From the NCBI GenBank assembly GCA_019247135.1, contig JAFAPL010000341.1, positions 1-12,250 on the forward strand: 12,250 bases of DNA. Direction: 5' to 3'. This stretch comes from Chloroflexota bacterium. Its GTDB lineage: Bacteria; Chloroflexota; UBA6077; CF-72. The notes under the pieces are model-generated. The model was not told the origin of the DNA. It made no database searches and was given only the letters and a program-made list of their open reading frames with translations. The position numbers were made by a program, and so were the translations under genes. This document shows positions 1 to 7,941 of this stretch, in pieces; the first letter of the stretch is position 1; every line of letters starts with the position of its first letter.

Positions 1-403
1 CGCGCCAGCCCGCATGCACGGCCGCCACCGCGCGCCCGCCAGCATCCGCGAGCAACACGGGCGTGCAGTCCGCGTAGCGGAGCATCAACATGCGTTCGTT
101 GGACGCCGTCAGAAGCACGTCGCACTTCGGCCGCTTGGGCGTGTGCCCATCGACGACCGTCACTTCGCGCCCATGTACCTGGTATGCAGCGAAGAGGTCC
201 TCGGCCGTCCGATCGAATGCTGCCGCCACCCGCCGCAAGTTCTCGTCCACGTTCTCGGTCGCGTCACCGACCGAGTAACTGACATTCAGAGACTCACATC
301 GACCTTCGCTGACACCGCCGAAGCGGGTCGAAATGCCGTGCACAACACCTGGAACACTGGACAGAGCTCCGAACGTCAGCAACGGCAGCGTCTGCAACGT
401 CAT
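1..403 (-). CDS. pgeF: PgeF (YfiH/YlmD family) peptidoglycan editing factor, N-terminal part
   Basis: Translating the minus strand from the ATG at 403-401 gives an uninterrupted frame of 134 residues that leaves the window at its left edge, so the C-terminal part and stop are missing. Family marks seen: an N-terminal HGISTRFGGVSEG stretch (residues 22-34) followed by LNVSYSVGD (39-47), then QVHG (75-78), RYADCTPVLLAD (109-120) and AVHAGWR (128-134). His77, Cys113 and His130 match the metal-binding His/Cys/His triad of the DUF152/LACC1 family. Known family role: E. coli PgeF (YfiH) removes UDP-MurNAc-L-Ser, a wrong product of MurC; relatives have also been described as polyphenol oxidases or purine nucleoside enzymes. 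The ATG overlaps the stop of the upstream radical SAM gene (ATGA, 403-400), implying translational coupling. Placement downstream of ftsZ resembles ylmD in Bacillus. Family is secure; the substrate is inferred. Confidence 0.93.
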   Translation of the reverse strand, partial: MTLQTLPLLTFGALSSVPGVVHGISTRFGGVSEGRCESLNVSYSVGDATENVDENLRRVAAAFDRTAEDLFAAYQVHGREVTVVDGHTPKRPKCDVLLTASNERMLMLRYADCTPVLLADAGGRAVAAVHAGWR

Positions 404-2196
404 GCCGCCGCGGACGCCTGCGCGGCCGCGACCAGCGCGGCCGCCTTCGGCGGCAGGTCGAGCACCGGTACCGCCTGTCCGCCGATGCCCCGCGAGCGCC
501 CGAACTCTTGCTTCAAGTACCACTCCGGCACGCCGGTTGAGACCAGCGACCAGGGCATGATGGCGTTCGGATCGCGCGCTCCCAGGTAAAACTCCGGGTC
601 GATCCCTGCGCGGTTGAGATTGGCCTCGAAATCCTGTACCCGCTGCGTCTTCAACAGCACGGGCGTGAGGCGTCGGTCTCCACGGGCGAGAATGGCCTGC
701 ACGCGCTGTGACGCTGGCGCCTCGAAGCGCACCTCGACTCCGAGCGGCCCAAGTGCCCGCTGCACGACCTTGATGCGCTCATTGCTGGTCGCGACTGCCT
801 CCATCGGCTCCCATTGAAACGCGGTCTGCGCTTTCGGCACGTGCGGCGAGAGATTTACCGCCACACGCGCACCGCGGTTGTGCTCGCGCATCGTCTGGAG
901 TACTTCGCTCGACAAGACGGCCAGCTCGCGTACGTCGTCGTCCGTCTCGCCTGGCAAGCCGACGATGAAGTAGAGCTTTGCTTTTGGAATCCCGCCGCGG
1001 CCCGCGAGGTCGGCGGCGTGAACGATCTGGTCGTGGCTGAGTCGTTTGTTGATGACGTCGCGCATACGTTGGCTGCCCGCCTCGGGGGCCAGCGTGATCG
1101 TGCGTGTGCCGCTGCGGACCAGCGCTTCGACCAGGAACGGCGTGATGCGGTCGATGCGCAGCGACGACAGTGAGACTTCGGCGCCGGCCTCCATCATGCG
1201 CGCGAGCAGTTGCTCGAGCTGTGGATGATCGGACGTCGCGGCGGAAATCAAACCGACCCGCTTTCTGAACTGCAGGCCGTGCTTGACGCCTTCCATCAGG
1301 TGCTCGACGTGCCGATGGCGGACTGGCAATGACGTGTAGCCGGCCAGGCAGAATCGGCACCCGCGCGCACATCCGCGGGTCATCTCGAGCAGGAACATAT
1401 CCCCCAGTTCGACGTCGGGACTGAGCACGCTCGACATGGTCTGGAAGTCGTTGACGTTGCGCGCATTCAGGCGCTGGACCGGCAGCGCGAGGTCATCCGC
1501 CTTCGGTACAACCGCGTTGATCGTTCCATCAGCGGTATGTCTCACGTCGTACAGCGCGGGCACGTACACGCCTGGCAGCCGCGCGAGTCGCTCAATCTGC
1601 TCCCACCGCGTGCCGCCGCCGAGCAGCACGTCCTTGAGGCCGTCCAGCACGGGCTCGACTTCGCCAATCACCACCGCGTCCAGCATGTCGGCAACCGGCT
1701 CCGGATTCCCCGATACCGCTGGCCCGCCAGCGATCACGATCGGATCGGTGTCCGCCCGATCTTTGCTCAGCGGCGCGATCCCGCCTCGTCTCAAGGCGTC
1801 GCCCACATTGAAGTAGTCGAGCTCGAACGACAGCGAGAAGGCGACGACGGAGAAATCCGTCAATGGCCGCTGCGATTCGACCGACAAAGGCTCGCCCAGA
1901 GCAGCCAGTCGGCTTTCGATGCGGTACTTCTCGTCCCCGGTCCAGTCACCGCGGCCCGCCGACCGGCTGCCCGTGAGCACTGGTTCCGCGAAGACGCGTT
2001 CGCACACGAACTCGCGGGCCGCGTTGAACAGGCTGTACACAGCCTGAAACCCGAGATTGCACATGCCTATGGCATACGAGTTCGGGTAACACAGCGCGAT
2101 CGGCACACGCCCGCCCCAGTCCTTGCGCACGGCCCCTTGCTCGCGCAGCAGCCGCTTGCGCTGGACTTCAACGTCTTGTGTGCGAATTCGACCCAT
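400..2196 (-). CDS. B12-binding-fold radical SAM protein, TIGR03960-like, function unknown
   Basis: A 598-residue protein with ATG start and TGA stop. An N-terminal Rossmann-like part (about residues 30-215) has VRKDWGGRVPIALCYPNSYA (23-42), IAGGP (155-159), NPEP (164-167) and VIGE (176-179), all typical of the cobalamin-binding-like half of this family; the DxHxxG cobalamin His motif is not visible, so B12 binding is doubtful. The radical SAM core has TRGCARGCRFC with Cys276, Cys280 and Cys283 (CX3CX2C) for a 4Fe-4S cluster. ARGDRRL and MPWSLVSTGVPEWYL near the C-terminus also fit TIGR03960. Compared with my memory of relatives, residues about 74-90 (GSRSAGRGDWTGDEKYR) look like a small insertion, and the last 15 or so residues are an Ala-rich tail. 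In other bacteria this family often sits beside a DUF2344 protein and ribonuclease G; here it lies between ftsZ and pgeF and shares ATGA with pgeF. Reaction and substrate are unknown. Confidence 0.9.
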   Translation of the reverse strand: MGRIRTQDVEVQRKRLLREQGAVRKDWGGRVPIALCYPNSYAIGMCNLGFQAVYSLFNAAREFVCERVFAEPVLTGSRSAGRGDWTGDEKYRIESRLAALGEPLSVESQRPLTDFSVVAFSLSFELDYFNVGDALRRGGIAPLSKDRADTDPIVIAGGPAVSGNPEPVADMLDAVVIGEVEPVLDGLKDVLLGGGTRWEQIERLARLPGVYVPALYDVRHTADGTINAVVPKADDLALPVQRLNARNVNDFQTMSSVLSPDVELGDMFLLEMTRGCARGCRFCLAGYTSLPVRHRHVEHLMEGVKHGLQFRKRVGLISAATSDHPQLEQLLARMMEAGAEVSLSSLRIDRITPFLVEALVRSGTRTITLAPEAGSQRMRDVINKRLSHDQIVHAADLAGRGGIPKAKLYFIVGLPGETDDDVRELAVLSSEVLQTMREHNRGARVAVNLSPHVPKAQTAFQWEPMEAVATSNERIKVVQRALGPLGVEVRFEAPASQRVQAILARGDRRLTPVLLKTQRVQDFEANLNRAGIDPEFYLGARDPNAIMPWSLVSTGVPEWYLKQEFGRSRGIGGQAVPVLDLPPKAAALVAAAQASAAA

Positions 2197-2203
2197 TCAG
2201 ATC

Positions 2204-2290
2204 TCAGCCATCAGCTTTCGGAAAGTGCAGTCAACGACGGCACAGTCTAGCCGAGTCTGTTGCTGCCGACCGCTGATTGCTGATGGCTGA
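2204..2290 (-). repeat. 12-bp perfect inverted repeat spanning most of the ftsZ-radical SAM gap
   Basis: TCAGCCATCAGC at 2204-2215 (plus strand) is the exact reverse complement of 2279-2290. In the minus-strand transcript the two arms can pair over 12 bp around a 63-nt loop. The 3' arm ends 7 nt before the ATG of the radical SAM gene (2196-2194), so pairing would cover the GGCUGA segment that would have to serve as its ribosome binding site. No U-run follows the arm, which argues against an intrinsic terminator. The arms are built from the heptamer repeat described at 2264-2291, in opposite orientations, so the symmetry may be a by-product of repeat insertion rather than a selected hairpin. 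Confidence 0.6.
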
Positions 2291-2291
2291 C
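2264..2291 (-). repeat. Four-unit heptamer repeat (RTCAGCN) just after ftsZ
   Basis: On the minus strand four consecutive 7-mers read GTCAGCC, ATCAGCA, ATCAGCG, GTCGGCA, starting 7 nt after the ftsZ stop codon. Two more units in the opposite orientation (CTCAGCC, ATCAGCT) lie at 2203-2216 on the plus strand. A second array of exactly four units is present at 10555-10582. The rest of the 102-bp gap (2217-2263) shows no gene. A TTGACT resembling a -35 box lies at 2234-2229, but no acceptable -10 box follows at the right distance. Confidence 0.75.
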
Positions 2292-2298
2292 AGCGCGT

Positions 2299-3525
2299 TC
2301 AGCGCCGCCGCCCACGTAGGAACGGCGGAATATCGAGATCGTCCTCGGAGTCGAACACCGGCTCGGGAAGACTGGACCCGATCGAGCCCACACGAATCGG
2401 TCCCTGATCGCGTTCAGGCGGCCGATCGCGGTCGCGTTCCTCGATCGGCATGCCACGGTCGCGGCCCGTCGACGGCTCAGGAGCGGGCGCAGGCTGCGAT
2501 TGCTCTGAAGTCCCGTACGACGGACGGCCGAACCGGGTTCGATAGCCCGACCCCGCCCCGCGCTGACGCGAGCTCATGTCAAACCCGGTCGCAATCACCG
2601 TGATCTTGATTTCGTTCTCCAGACGCGGATCGATCACCGCGCCAAAGATGATGTTCGCTTCGGCATCCGCCGCCTGTGCGACTACCTCGGCTGCCTCGTT
2701 GATCTCGGTCAGTGCCAGGTCGCCACCACCCGTGATGTTCAGCAGCACACCCTTCGCGCCGTCCATCGAGATGTCGAGCAGCGGTGACGAAATGGCCATG
2801 CGTGCCGCATCCTGCGCCCGCGTTTCACCTGTTCCACGCCCGATGGCCATGAGCGCGCCACCCGAGTCAGACATGATCGACTTCACGTCAGCGAAGTCGA
2901 GGTTGATCAATCCTGGCTCGGTGATGAGCTCGCTGATGCCCTGAATGCCCTGGCGCAGCACGTCGTCGACTTCCATGAAGGCCTGCTCGAGCGTCGTCTT
3001 GCGATCGATCACCTCGAGCAATCGGTCGTTCGGAATCGTGATCAGCGTGTCGACACGGTCGCGCAGTTGAGTGATGCCTTCCTCGGCATTCTTGGCCCGC
3101 TGCCGTCCTTCAAATGAGAACGGTTTGGTGACGACGCCGACCGTCAGCGCGCCCGCCTCCTTCGAGACCTGGGCGATCACGGGCGCTGCACCCGTACCCG
3201 TGCCACCGCCCATACCAGCGGCGATGAACACCATGTCGGCATCGCGCACCAGGTCTGAGATCTGATCGACACTCTCTTCGGCGGCTTTCTCGCCGATGCC
3301 TGGACTCCCCCCAGCGCCGAGTCCACGCGTGAGTTTTTCCCCGATGCGCACGCGTGTGGTCGCTTCTGAGCGTGCGAGAGCCTGACTGTCGGTATTGATC
3401 GCCACGAACTCGACGCCGCGCACGCCCGACTGGATCATGCGATTGACGGCGTTGCTGCCGCCGCCGCCGATGCCAACGACAACGATCCGGGCGGCGCCTT
3501 CGAAGCTGGCGTGTCCGTTCATCAT
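2299..3525 (-). CDS. ftsZ: Cell division GTPase FtsZ
   Basis: The tubulin-like GTPase that polymerises into the Z ring at mid-cell. 408 residues from the chosen ATG. Seen: glycine-rich [13 protein letters not shown] (18-30), the GTP-binding signature GGGTGTG (106-112), the T7 catalytic loop NLDFAD (208-213), a proline-, arginine- and aspartate-rich disordered linker from about residue 320, and the C-terminal peptide [12 protein letters not shown] that binds FtsA. Length and domain order are normal. Start choice: GTG at 3531 gives two more residues but leaves only 3 nt after the G-rich ribosome binding site; ATG at 3525 has a 9-nt spacer and ATG at 3522 has 12 nt. It lies 31 bp after ftsA and is the last divisome gene before a 102-bp gap. 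Nothing in the core is missing. Confidence 0.99.
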   Translation of the reverse strand: MMNGHASFEGAARIVVVGIGGGGSNAVNRMIQSGVRGVEFVAINTDSQALARSEATTRVRIGEKLTRGLGAGGSPGIGEKAAEESVDQISDLVRDADMVFIAAGMGGGTGTGAAPVIAQVSKEAGALTVGVVTKPFSFEGRQRAKNAEEGITQLRDRVDTLITIPNDRLLEVIDRKTTLEQAFMEVDDVLRQGIQGISELITEPGLINLDFADVKSIMSDSGGALMAIGRGTGETRAQDAARMAISSPLLDISMDGAKGVLLNITGGGDLALTEINEAAEVVAQAADAEANIIFGAVIDPRLENEIKITVIATGFDMSSRQRGAGSGYRTRFGRPSYGTSEQSQPAPAPEPSTGRDRGMPIEERDRDRPPERDQGPIRVGSIGSSLPEPVFDSEDDLDIPPFLRGRRR

Positions 3526-3534
3526 GAACACCGT

Positions 3535-3541
3535 TCCCCCC
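3535..3541 (-). promoter_or_regulatory. G-rich ribosome binding site of ftsZ
   Basis: The minus strand reads GGGGGGA here, the only strong purine run in the 31-bp ftsA-ftsZ gap. Its 9-nt distance to the ATG at 3525 decides the ftsZ start against the GTG at 3531. It gives ftsZ its own initiation site, which fits the greater need for FtsZ than for FtsA. Confidence 0.55.
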
Positions 3542-3556
3542 GCATTCTAAGCCCTT

Positions 3557-4786
3557 TCACGGTAGGAAATTGCGCAGCCAGTTTGTCACGGCGCTTCCTA
3601 TACCTGATAACGGCAATCCGCCACGTGTCGTCGCAGGTTCGAACTCCTGATCGAGCCCCCACTTCAACAGTCCGACACTCGTCGCAAATGCAGGCGACGA
3701 AATCTGATCCGTCAGACCGTACATGCCTGTTGGTGAACCAATTCGCACTGGCGCACGAAATACTTCCGCGGCCAGTCTACGGATCCCGCCAAGCTGCGCG
3801 GTACCACCACACAGGACGACACCTGCTGGCAAACCACGTAAGCCCGCGCGATCCAGTTGTTCGAGGACCAGCTCGAACATCTCCTCGAGACGCGGCTCGA
3901 TGATCTCGCTCACCTGTCGCCGCGACACTGGCCGACCATCTCCCGTGTCGAACGAGGAAACGTCGATGGTCCGATCGTCCTCGAGCAATTCGGGCAACGC
4001 GTACCCGTGTCGGGTCTTGATCTCTTCGGCGGCGGCAAACGGTGTCCGCAGGCCGACGGCAAGATCGTTCGTTACCTGAAACCCGCCAACCGGGAGAACA
4101 TACGCGTGGACGAGCGCGCCTTCGACGAAGATGCCCACGTCCGTCGTCCCACTACCGATGTCGATCAACGTGACGCCGATCTCGCGCTCGGCCTCGGTGA
4201 GCACGGCTTCGCCTGCCGCGACAGGCTGCAAGACCAGGGAATCGATCCCAATGCCCGAGCGCTCTACGCATCGGACGAGGTTGTTGACCGACGTCATGGC
4301 ACCCGAAACGACCGTCGTCTGGACTTCGATGCGATGACCCAGCATGCCAATCGGATTCTTGATGCCGTCCTGCCCGTCGACCACGTAGTGGCGCGGAAGC
4401 ACGTGCACGATCTCGCGGTCTTGCGGCACCGTCACCACGCGTGCCGCCTCCAGGGCACGCTGTACGTCGTCAGGTGAGATCTGGCGGTCCGGATGCCGCA
4501 CAGCGACCACACCCTGGCTGGTCTGCGTGCTGATGTGCCCGCCTGAGATGCCGACGAAAGCGCTGACGATCTTGAAGCCGGATTGCTGCTCGGCCTTCTG
4601 GACGGCGCTGATGATCGACTCGATGACCTCTTCGGGATTGACGACGACGCCCTTCTTGATGCCCCGTGAAGGCACGATGCCCACCCCGATGACCTCGAGG
4701 TGATCGTCGTCTGACACCTCGGCGATGAGCGCGCAGACTTTCGTCGTACCGACGTCGATGCCCACGACAATGCGGTCGCTGCTCAT
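3557..4786 (-). CDS. ftsA: Cell division protein FtsA
   Basis: The actin-like ATPase that tethers FtsZ filaments to the inner membrane and recruits later divisome proteins. 409 residues, normal for the family. Seen: phosphate-1 loop GIDVGTTKVCAL (9-20), the FtsA-specific 1C subdomain region (about 84-160), phosphate-2 loop DIGSGTTD (209-216), adenosine motif CGGTAQLGG (326-334), and a C-terminal amphipathic helix LPLSGIGSAVTNWLRNFLP that serves as membrane anchor. The ATG overlaps the ftsQ stop as ATGA (4786-4783). I see no Shine-Dalgarno sequence in front of it, so its translation probably depends on coupling to ftsQ. Confidence 0.99.
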   Translation of the reverse strand: MSSDRIVVGIDVGTTKVCALIAEVSDDDHLEVIGVGIVPSRGIKKGVVVNPEEVIESIISAVQKAEQQSGFKIVSAFVGISGGHISTQTSQGVVAVRHPDRQISPDDVQRALEAARVVTVPQDREIVHVLPRHYVVDGQDGIKNPIGMLGHRIEVQTTVVSGAMTSVNNLVRCVERSGIGIDSLVLQPVAAGEAVLTEAEREIGVTLIDIGSGTTDVGIFVEGALVHAYVLPVGGFQVTNDLAVGLRTPFAAAEEIKTRHGYALPELLEDDRTIDVSSFDTGDGRPVSRRQVSEIIEPRLEEMFELVLEQLDRAGLRGLPAGVVLCGGTAQLGGIRRLAAEVFRAPVRIGSPTGMYGLTDQISSPAFATSVGLLKWGLDQEFEPATTRGGLPLSGIGSAVTNWLRNFLP

Positions 4787-5649
4787 TGGTAGTACGGTCG
4801 GTCGCCAAATCGGACGTCGATCAACTGAGCCGACGTCTTGCTACGCGCAAGATAGTCACGAACCGTCTGCAGGGACGCAACCTGTTGATCGAGGTCGGCC
4901 GTGTCGTCGAAGCGTGCGCGCCAGCCATCGCGTGTGGGCACTTCCAGTCCGACGTCCGCGCCCCAATCGAACGCGACTGGCTGCACGCCGATGCTTGGGA
5001 GTACGGACGCCAGGTGAACTGCCGCCTCGATTGCGCGGCCTTCGACCTTGTCGCCTGGAGCAAGTGGCGAGTTGTCGAGTTGCGCCACGGTCGGCAACGG
5101 CGCCAGGCGCGGATCGCACGGCTGGCCTGCACATGCGCGGGCTTGCTGGGTCTCGGCGTCTACGGCCTTCAGAATAACTCCTTCGCGATCGACGACATAG
5201 CTCTGGTCGCCACTGCTCCAGAAGGCAACCGGCTGTCGCTCGACGATACGCACCTCAACGCTATCGGGCAAGGTGGCCTCGACATCCGCGCGTTGCACAG
5301 CGGGCATCATGAGCAGCCGCGCCGCCGCGCGCTGTCGATCCAACCAGAAGATGTTGACGCCCTTGACACCGAGCGCAGTGTCGACTTCGGACTGGGAAAG
5401 CAGTGCGTTCCCCTGCACCGAGACGGACCGCACCGTAAAACGCTCCGATGACGCGCAGGCGTAGACGGCCCACGCGGCTGCCACGAGGATGGCCAGAGCC
5501 AGCGCGCGCCCGAGCGCCCAGCCGAGAAAGCCCGGCGGCAACCATGGCTCACGCGGTGGACTCAGCGCGGCTGCTCTCACCGCGCGTTGTTCTGCGAGCG
5601 AGACCGGATGCCGCTGTTGAAACGTCGCCGGACGTCGCGTTCTAACCAC
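4783..5649 (-). CDS. ftsQ: Cell division protein FtsQ (POTRA domain)
   Basis: A bitopic membrane protein that links cytoplasmic and periplasmic divisome parts with FtsB and FtsL. 288 residues. Seen: a basic cytoplasmic N-terminus (1-40, many Arg), one membrane segment at about 45-64 (ALGRALALAILVAAAWAVYA), then a POTRA domain at about 71-141 opening with FTVRSVSVQGNALLSQSEVD and containing NIFWLD, and a beta domain ending in DVRFGDRPYYQ. Cys173 and Cys178 (CAGQPC) lie in the periplasmic part and could form a disulfide; they sit in a stretch that looks like an insertion. GTG start at 5649 overlaps the murB stop by 8 bp and follows AGGG at a 6-nt spacing. The usual ddl gene is not found before it. 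Identification rests on POTRA features plus position, since the sequence is otherwise poorly conserved in this family. Confidence 0.95.
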   Translation of the reverse strand: MVRTRRPATFQQRHPVSLAEQRAVRAAALSPPREPWLPPGFLGWALGRALALAILVAAAWAVYACASSERFTVRSVSVQGNALLSQSEVDTALGVKGVNIFWLDRQRAAARLLMMPAVQRADVEATLPDSVEVRIVERQPVAFWSSGDQSYVVDREGVILKAVDAETQQARACAGQPCDPRLAPLPTVAQLDNSPLAPGDKVEGRAIEAAVHLASVLPSIGVQPVAFDWGADVGLEVPTRDGWRARFDDTADLDQQVASLQTVRDYLARSKTSAQLIDVRFGDRPYYQ

Positions 5650-6568
5650 TGACTACCCTGGGCGCCTCGAGGGCCCGCCGGTCTTGCGGACGCCAGCGTC
5701 CGAACAGCTCGATCTCGGGCCGCAGCCATACTCCGCTACGTTCATAGACGACGTCCTGCGCGCGTCGCATCAAGGCGTACACGTCCGCGGCGCGGGCGCC
5801 GCCAGGGTTGACGATGAAGTTCGCGTGCTGCTCCGAAATCTCCGCGCACCCGACGCGCGCCCCCTTGAGGCCCGCTTCGTCGATCAGCTTGCCCGCGTAC
5901 GTTCCATCTGGATTGGCGAACACACTACCCGCGCTCAGAATCCGCGGCTGTGTTCGCATGCGCTGCGCATTGAACTCTTTCACCCGCGCGGCTGGCCCAT
6001 CCGCATCCCCGCGCTGCAGCCGGAATTCGACGCGTTCGACCGCTACCTCGCCGAGCTCGCGGCGCTTCAACGCGCTCGTACGGTAGCCGTACTGCAGGTC
6101 GGCGCTTGACAGTCGCCGCTCAACGCCCGACGCGTCGATCACCGTGACCGCGATCAAACACGACGCCGCGTCACCTCCGAACGCGCCAGCATTGTTGACC
6201 GCGGCCCCGCCGACCGTGCCGGGCACATTCGCCGCCCATTCCAGGCCCGAGAAGCCCTGTTTGGCGAGGCGGCGAGCGAGACTGGCGAGCGTCACCCCCG
6301 CATCGGCGACCACCCGGGTATCGCCGTCTCGCTCGATCGTCTCACTGCGCCCCATCAGCGCGCGCACCACCAGGCCATCAACTCCAGCGTCGGCAATAAG
6401 TAGATTCGATCCGCCACCGATGACGCGCGCGGGCACCTGACGCGTATGCGCCCACGCCAACGCGGCAGCCAGGTCGTCGCCCGTTCGGGCGGCCGCAAAG
6501 AACTCCGCCTCTCCCCCGACCCGCAAAGACGTAAACGGCGCCAGGACGACTCCACGCTCGGGCGTCAC
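5642..6568 (-). CDS. murB: UDP-N-acetylenolpyruvoylglucosamine reductase MurB
   Basis: The FAD and NADPH enzyme that reduces UDP-GlcNAc-enolpyruvate to UDP-MurNAc in the cytoplasm. 308 residues, the short form. Seen: TSLRVGG (13-19), FAD-binding GGGSNLL (51-57), PGTVGGAAVNNAG (116-128), YGYRTSALK (160-168), GSVFANP (214-220) with Ser215 as the likely proton donor, and PEIELFG (284-290) with Glu285 as the probable catalytic acid. The absence of a long extra loop in the YGYRTS region and the total length suggest type II, as in Bacillus. The GTG start overlaps the murC stop as GTGA (6568-6565) and its stop overlaps ftsQ, so it is embedded in the coupled run. Confidence 0.98.
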   Translation of the reverse strand: MTPERGVVLAPFTSLRVGGEAEFFAAARTGDDLAAALAWAHTRQVPARVIGGGSNLLIADAGVDGLVVRALMGRSETIERDGDTRVVADAGVTLASLARRLAKQGFSGLEWAANVPGTVGGAAVNNAGAFGGDAASCLIAVTVIDASGVERRLSSADLQYGYRTSALKRRELGEVAVERVEFRLQRGDADGPAARVKEFNAQRMRTQPRILSAGSVFANPDGTYAGKLIDEAGLKGARVGCAEISEQHANFIVNPGGARAADVYALMRRAQDVVYERSGVWLRPEIELFGRWRPQDRRALEAPRVVSG

Positions 6569-7941
6569 CTGCTTCCAGAAAGCTCCCGCACGAGTTCGTC
6601 AGATAACCGCGTGACATCACCCGCGCCCATGGTCAAGACCAGGTCGCCCGGCTGTGCGTCAGCCGCGATCGCCTCCAGCGCCGCCGCAGACGTGTCGGCA
6701 AGGCGCACATCGGCGTGCTCCCGCTGCCTCATTCGCGCAACCAGGTCGCTTGACGTAACGTGCCGCGCTGCAAGTTCGCGCCCGGCTGGCCGAAAAATCG
6801 GCAGCACCAGTACGTGGTCGGCCTGGTCAAACGCACGCGAGAACTCTTCGAGCAGCGCTGCAGTCCGATTCGTCGTATGCGGCTGAAAGACCACCCAGAC
6901 GTCGGCTTCCGCCACGCCACGCGCCGCGCGCAACACCGCCGCGACCTCTGTTGGATGGTGCGCGTAATCATCCACGATCCACACACCGCGAGACTTGCCC
7001 TTCGACTCGAACCGCCTGCGCGGACCTTCAAAGCGCGGCAACGCGGCAAGCGCCGACCGCAATCCCACGCCGAAGTAATCGGCCACGGCGATCGCGGCCG
7101 CCACGTTGCATGCGTTGTGTTCCCCGACGAGCGGCGATTCCACGCTCCATGTGCGCCCATCGGTGGTCAAGCTGAACGTCGAACCACCGCCGCGCCGCGG
7201 CGCATACTCCGTGACTCGCCAGTTGGAGCATTCGGCCACTCCGTACGTATCGCGCTGTGCCACGCTCACGAGCGACGCTGCGCACCGCTCATCAGCTGAG
7301 ACGATGACTCTCCCGTGTGCAGGCACGCGCGAAACCAGCTCCTGAAACGCTTCGCGAATCTCCGAGACGTCGCGATAGTAGTCAAGATGGTCCGCCTCGA
7401 TGCTCGTCACGACCGCGACCTCGGGCCAGTAACTGAGAAACCGCCGATCGTACTCGTCCGCTTCGACCACCATCGGGCCGCTGCCCAACCGCGCGCCCAT
7501 TGAAAAGCGCGGTGCATCGGCGCCAATCAAAGCTAGCGGATCGAGTCCGCCACATTCGAGCAGCCACGTCACCAGGGCGGTCGTCGTGGTTTTGCCATGC
7601 GTGCCCGCGATCGCCACGCCGCTCCGGCCGCGCATGAGCTCCCCGACGGCATCGGCCAACTTTCTCAGTGGCAGCCCACGCCGTTGTGCCTCCTGAACTT
7701 CCACGTTGTCGTCAGCCACGGCGGACGATCGGACCACGTACTCCGCGTCGCCAACATTGGCAGCCGCGTGCTGGCCGAACACCCGCGCACCCAGTTGCGC
7801 AACGGCAGCCGAGCCCGATGAGTCGCTCCCGCTGATGTGCTTCCCCATCTGCAGCAACAAGCCTGCGAGGGCGCCCATACCTGAGCCGCCGATACCCACC
7901 AGGTGAACGCGTTGTGCCGACTCGAGCGACGGCTCGCTCAC
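6565..7941 (-). CDS. murC: UDP-N-acetylmuramate--L-alanine ligase MurC
   Basis: The ATP-dependent ligase that adds L-Ala to UDP-MurNAc, the first peptide step. 458 residues. Seen: N-terminal UDP-binding HLVGIGGSGMGALAGLL (13-29), P-loop GTHGKTTTT (113-121), EADEYD (160-165) in the central domain, SIEADHLDYY (180-189), GEHNACNVAAA (273-283), which keeps the family Asn pair, and DDYAHHPTE (324-332), the MurC fingerprint. GTG start at 7941 follows GAGG with an 8-nt spacer and shares GTGA with ftsW. In most dcw clusters murG would come directly before it; here ftsW does. PgeF, the editor of its wrong L-Ser product, is encoded at the end of the same cluster. Confidence 0.99.
   Translation of the reverse strand: MSEPSLESAQRVHLVGIGGSGMGALAGLLLQMGKHISGSDSSGSAAVAQLGARVFGQHAAANVGDAEYVVRSSAVADDNVEVQEAQRRGLPLRKLADAVGELMRGRSGVAIAGTHGKTTTTALVTWLLECGGLDPLALIGADAPRFSMGARLGSGPMVVEADEYDRRFLSYWPEVAVVTSIEADHLDYYRDVSEIREAFQELVSRVPAHGRVIVSADERCAASLVSVAQRDTYGVAECSNWRVTEYAPRRGGGSTFSLTTDGRTWSVESPLVGEHNACNVAAAIAVADYFGVGLRSALAALPRFEGPRRRFESKGKSRGVWIVDDYAHHPTEVAAVLRAARGVAEADVWVVFQPHTTNRTAALLEEFSRAFDQADHVLVLPIFRPAGRELAARHVTSSDLVARMRQREHADVRLADTSAAALEAIAADAQPGDLVLTMGAGDVTRLSDELVRELSGSR

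Noticed and set aside
14..589. Plus-strand open frame of 191 codons
   Set aside because: It lies over pgeF and the end of the radical SAM gene, whose minus-strand products match known families; its own product resembles nothing and is of the Arg/His-rich type seen in antisense frames of GC-rich genes.
2229..2234. TTGACT on the minus strand as a -35 box for the radical SAM gene
   Set aside because: The hexamer at the expected 16-18 nt distance is not like TATAAT, and it would fall almost at the start codon.
1537..2250. Plus-strand open frame of 237 codons opposite the radical SAM gene
   Set aside because: Antisense shadow; composition is random-like and the minus-strand protein has clear motifs here.
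2204..2290. Intrinsic terminator after ftsZ
   Set aside because: The 63-nt loop and lack of a U-run do not fit a rho-independent terminator; the stem is reported as a repeat instead.
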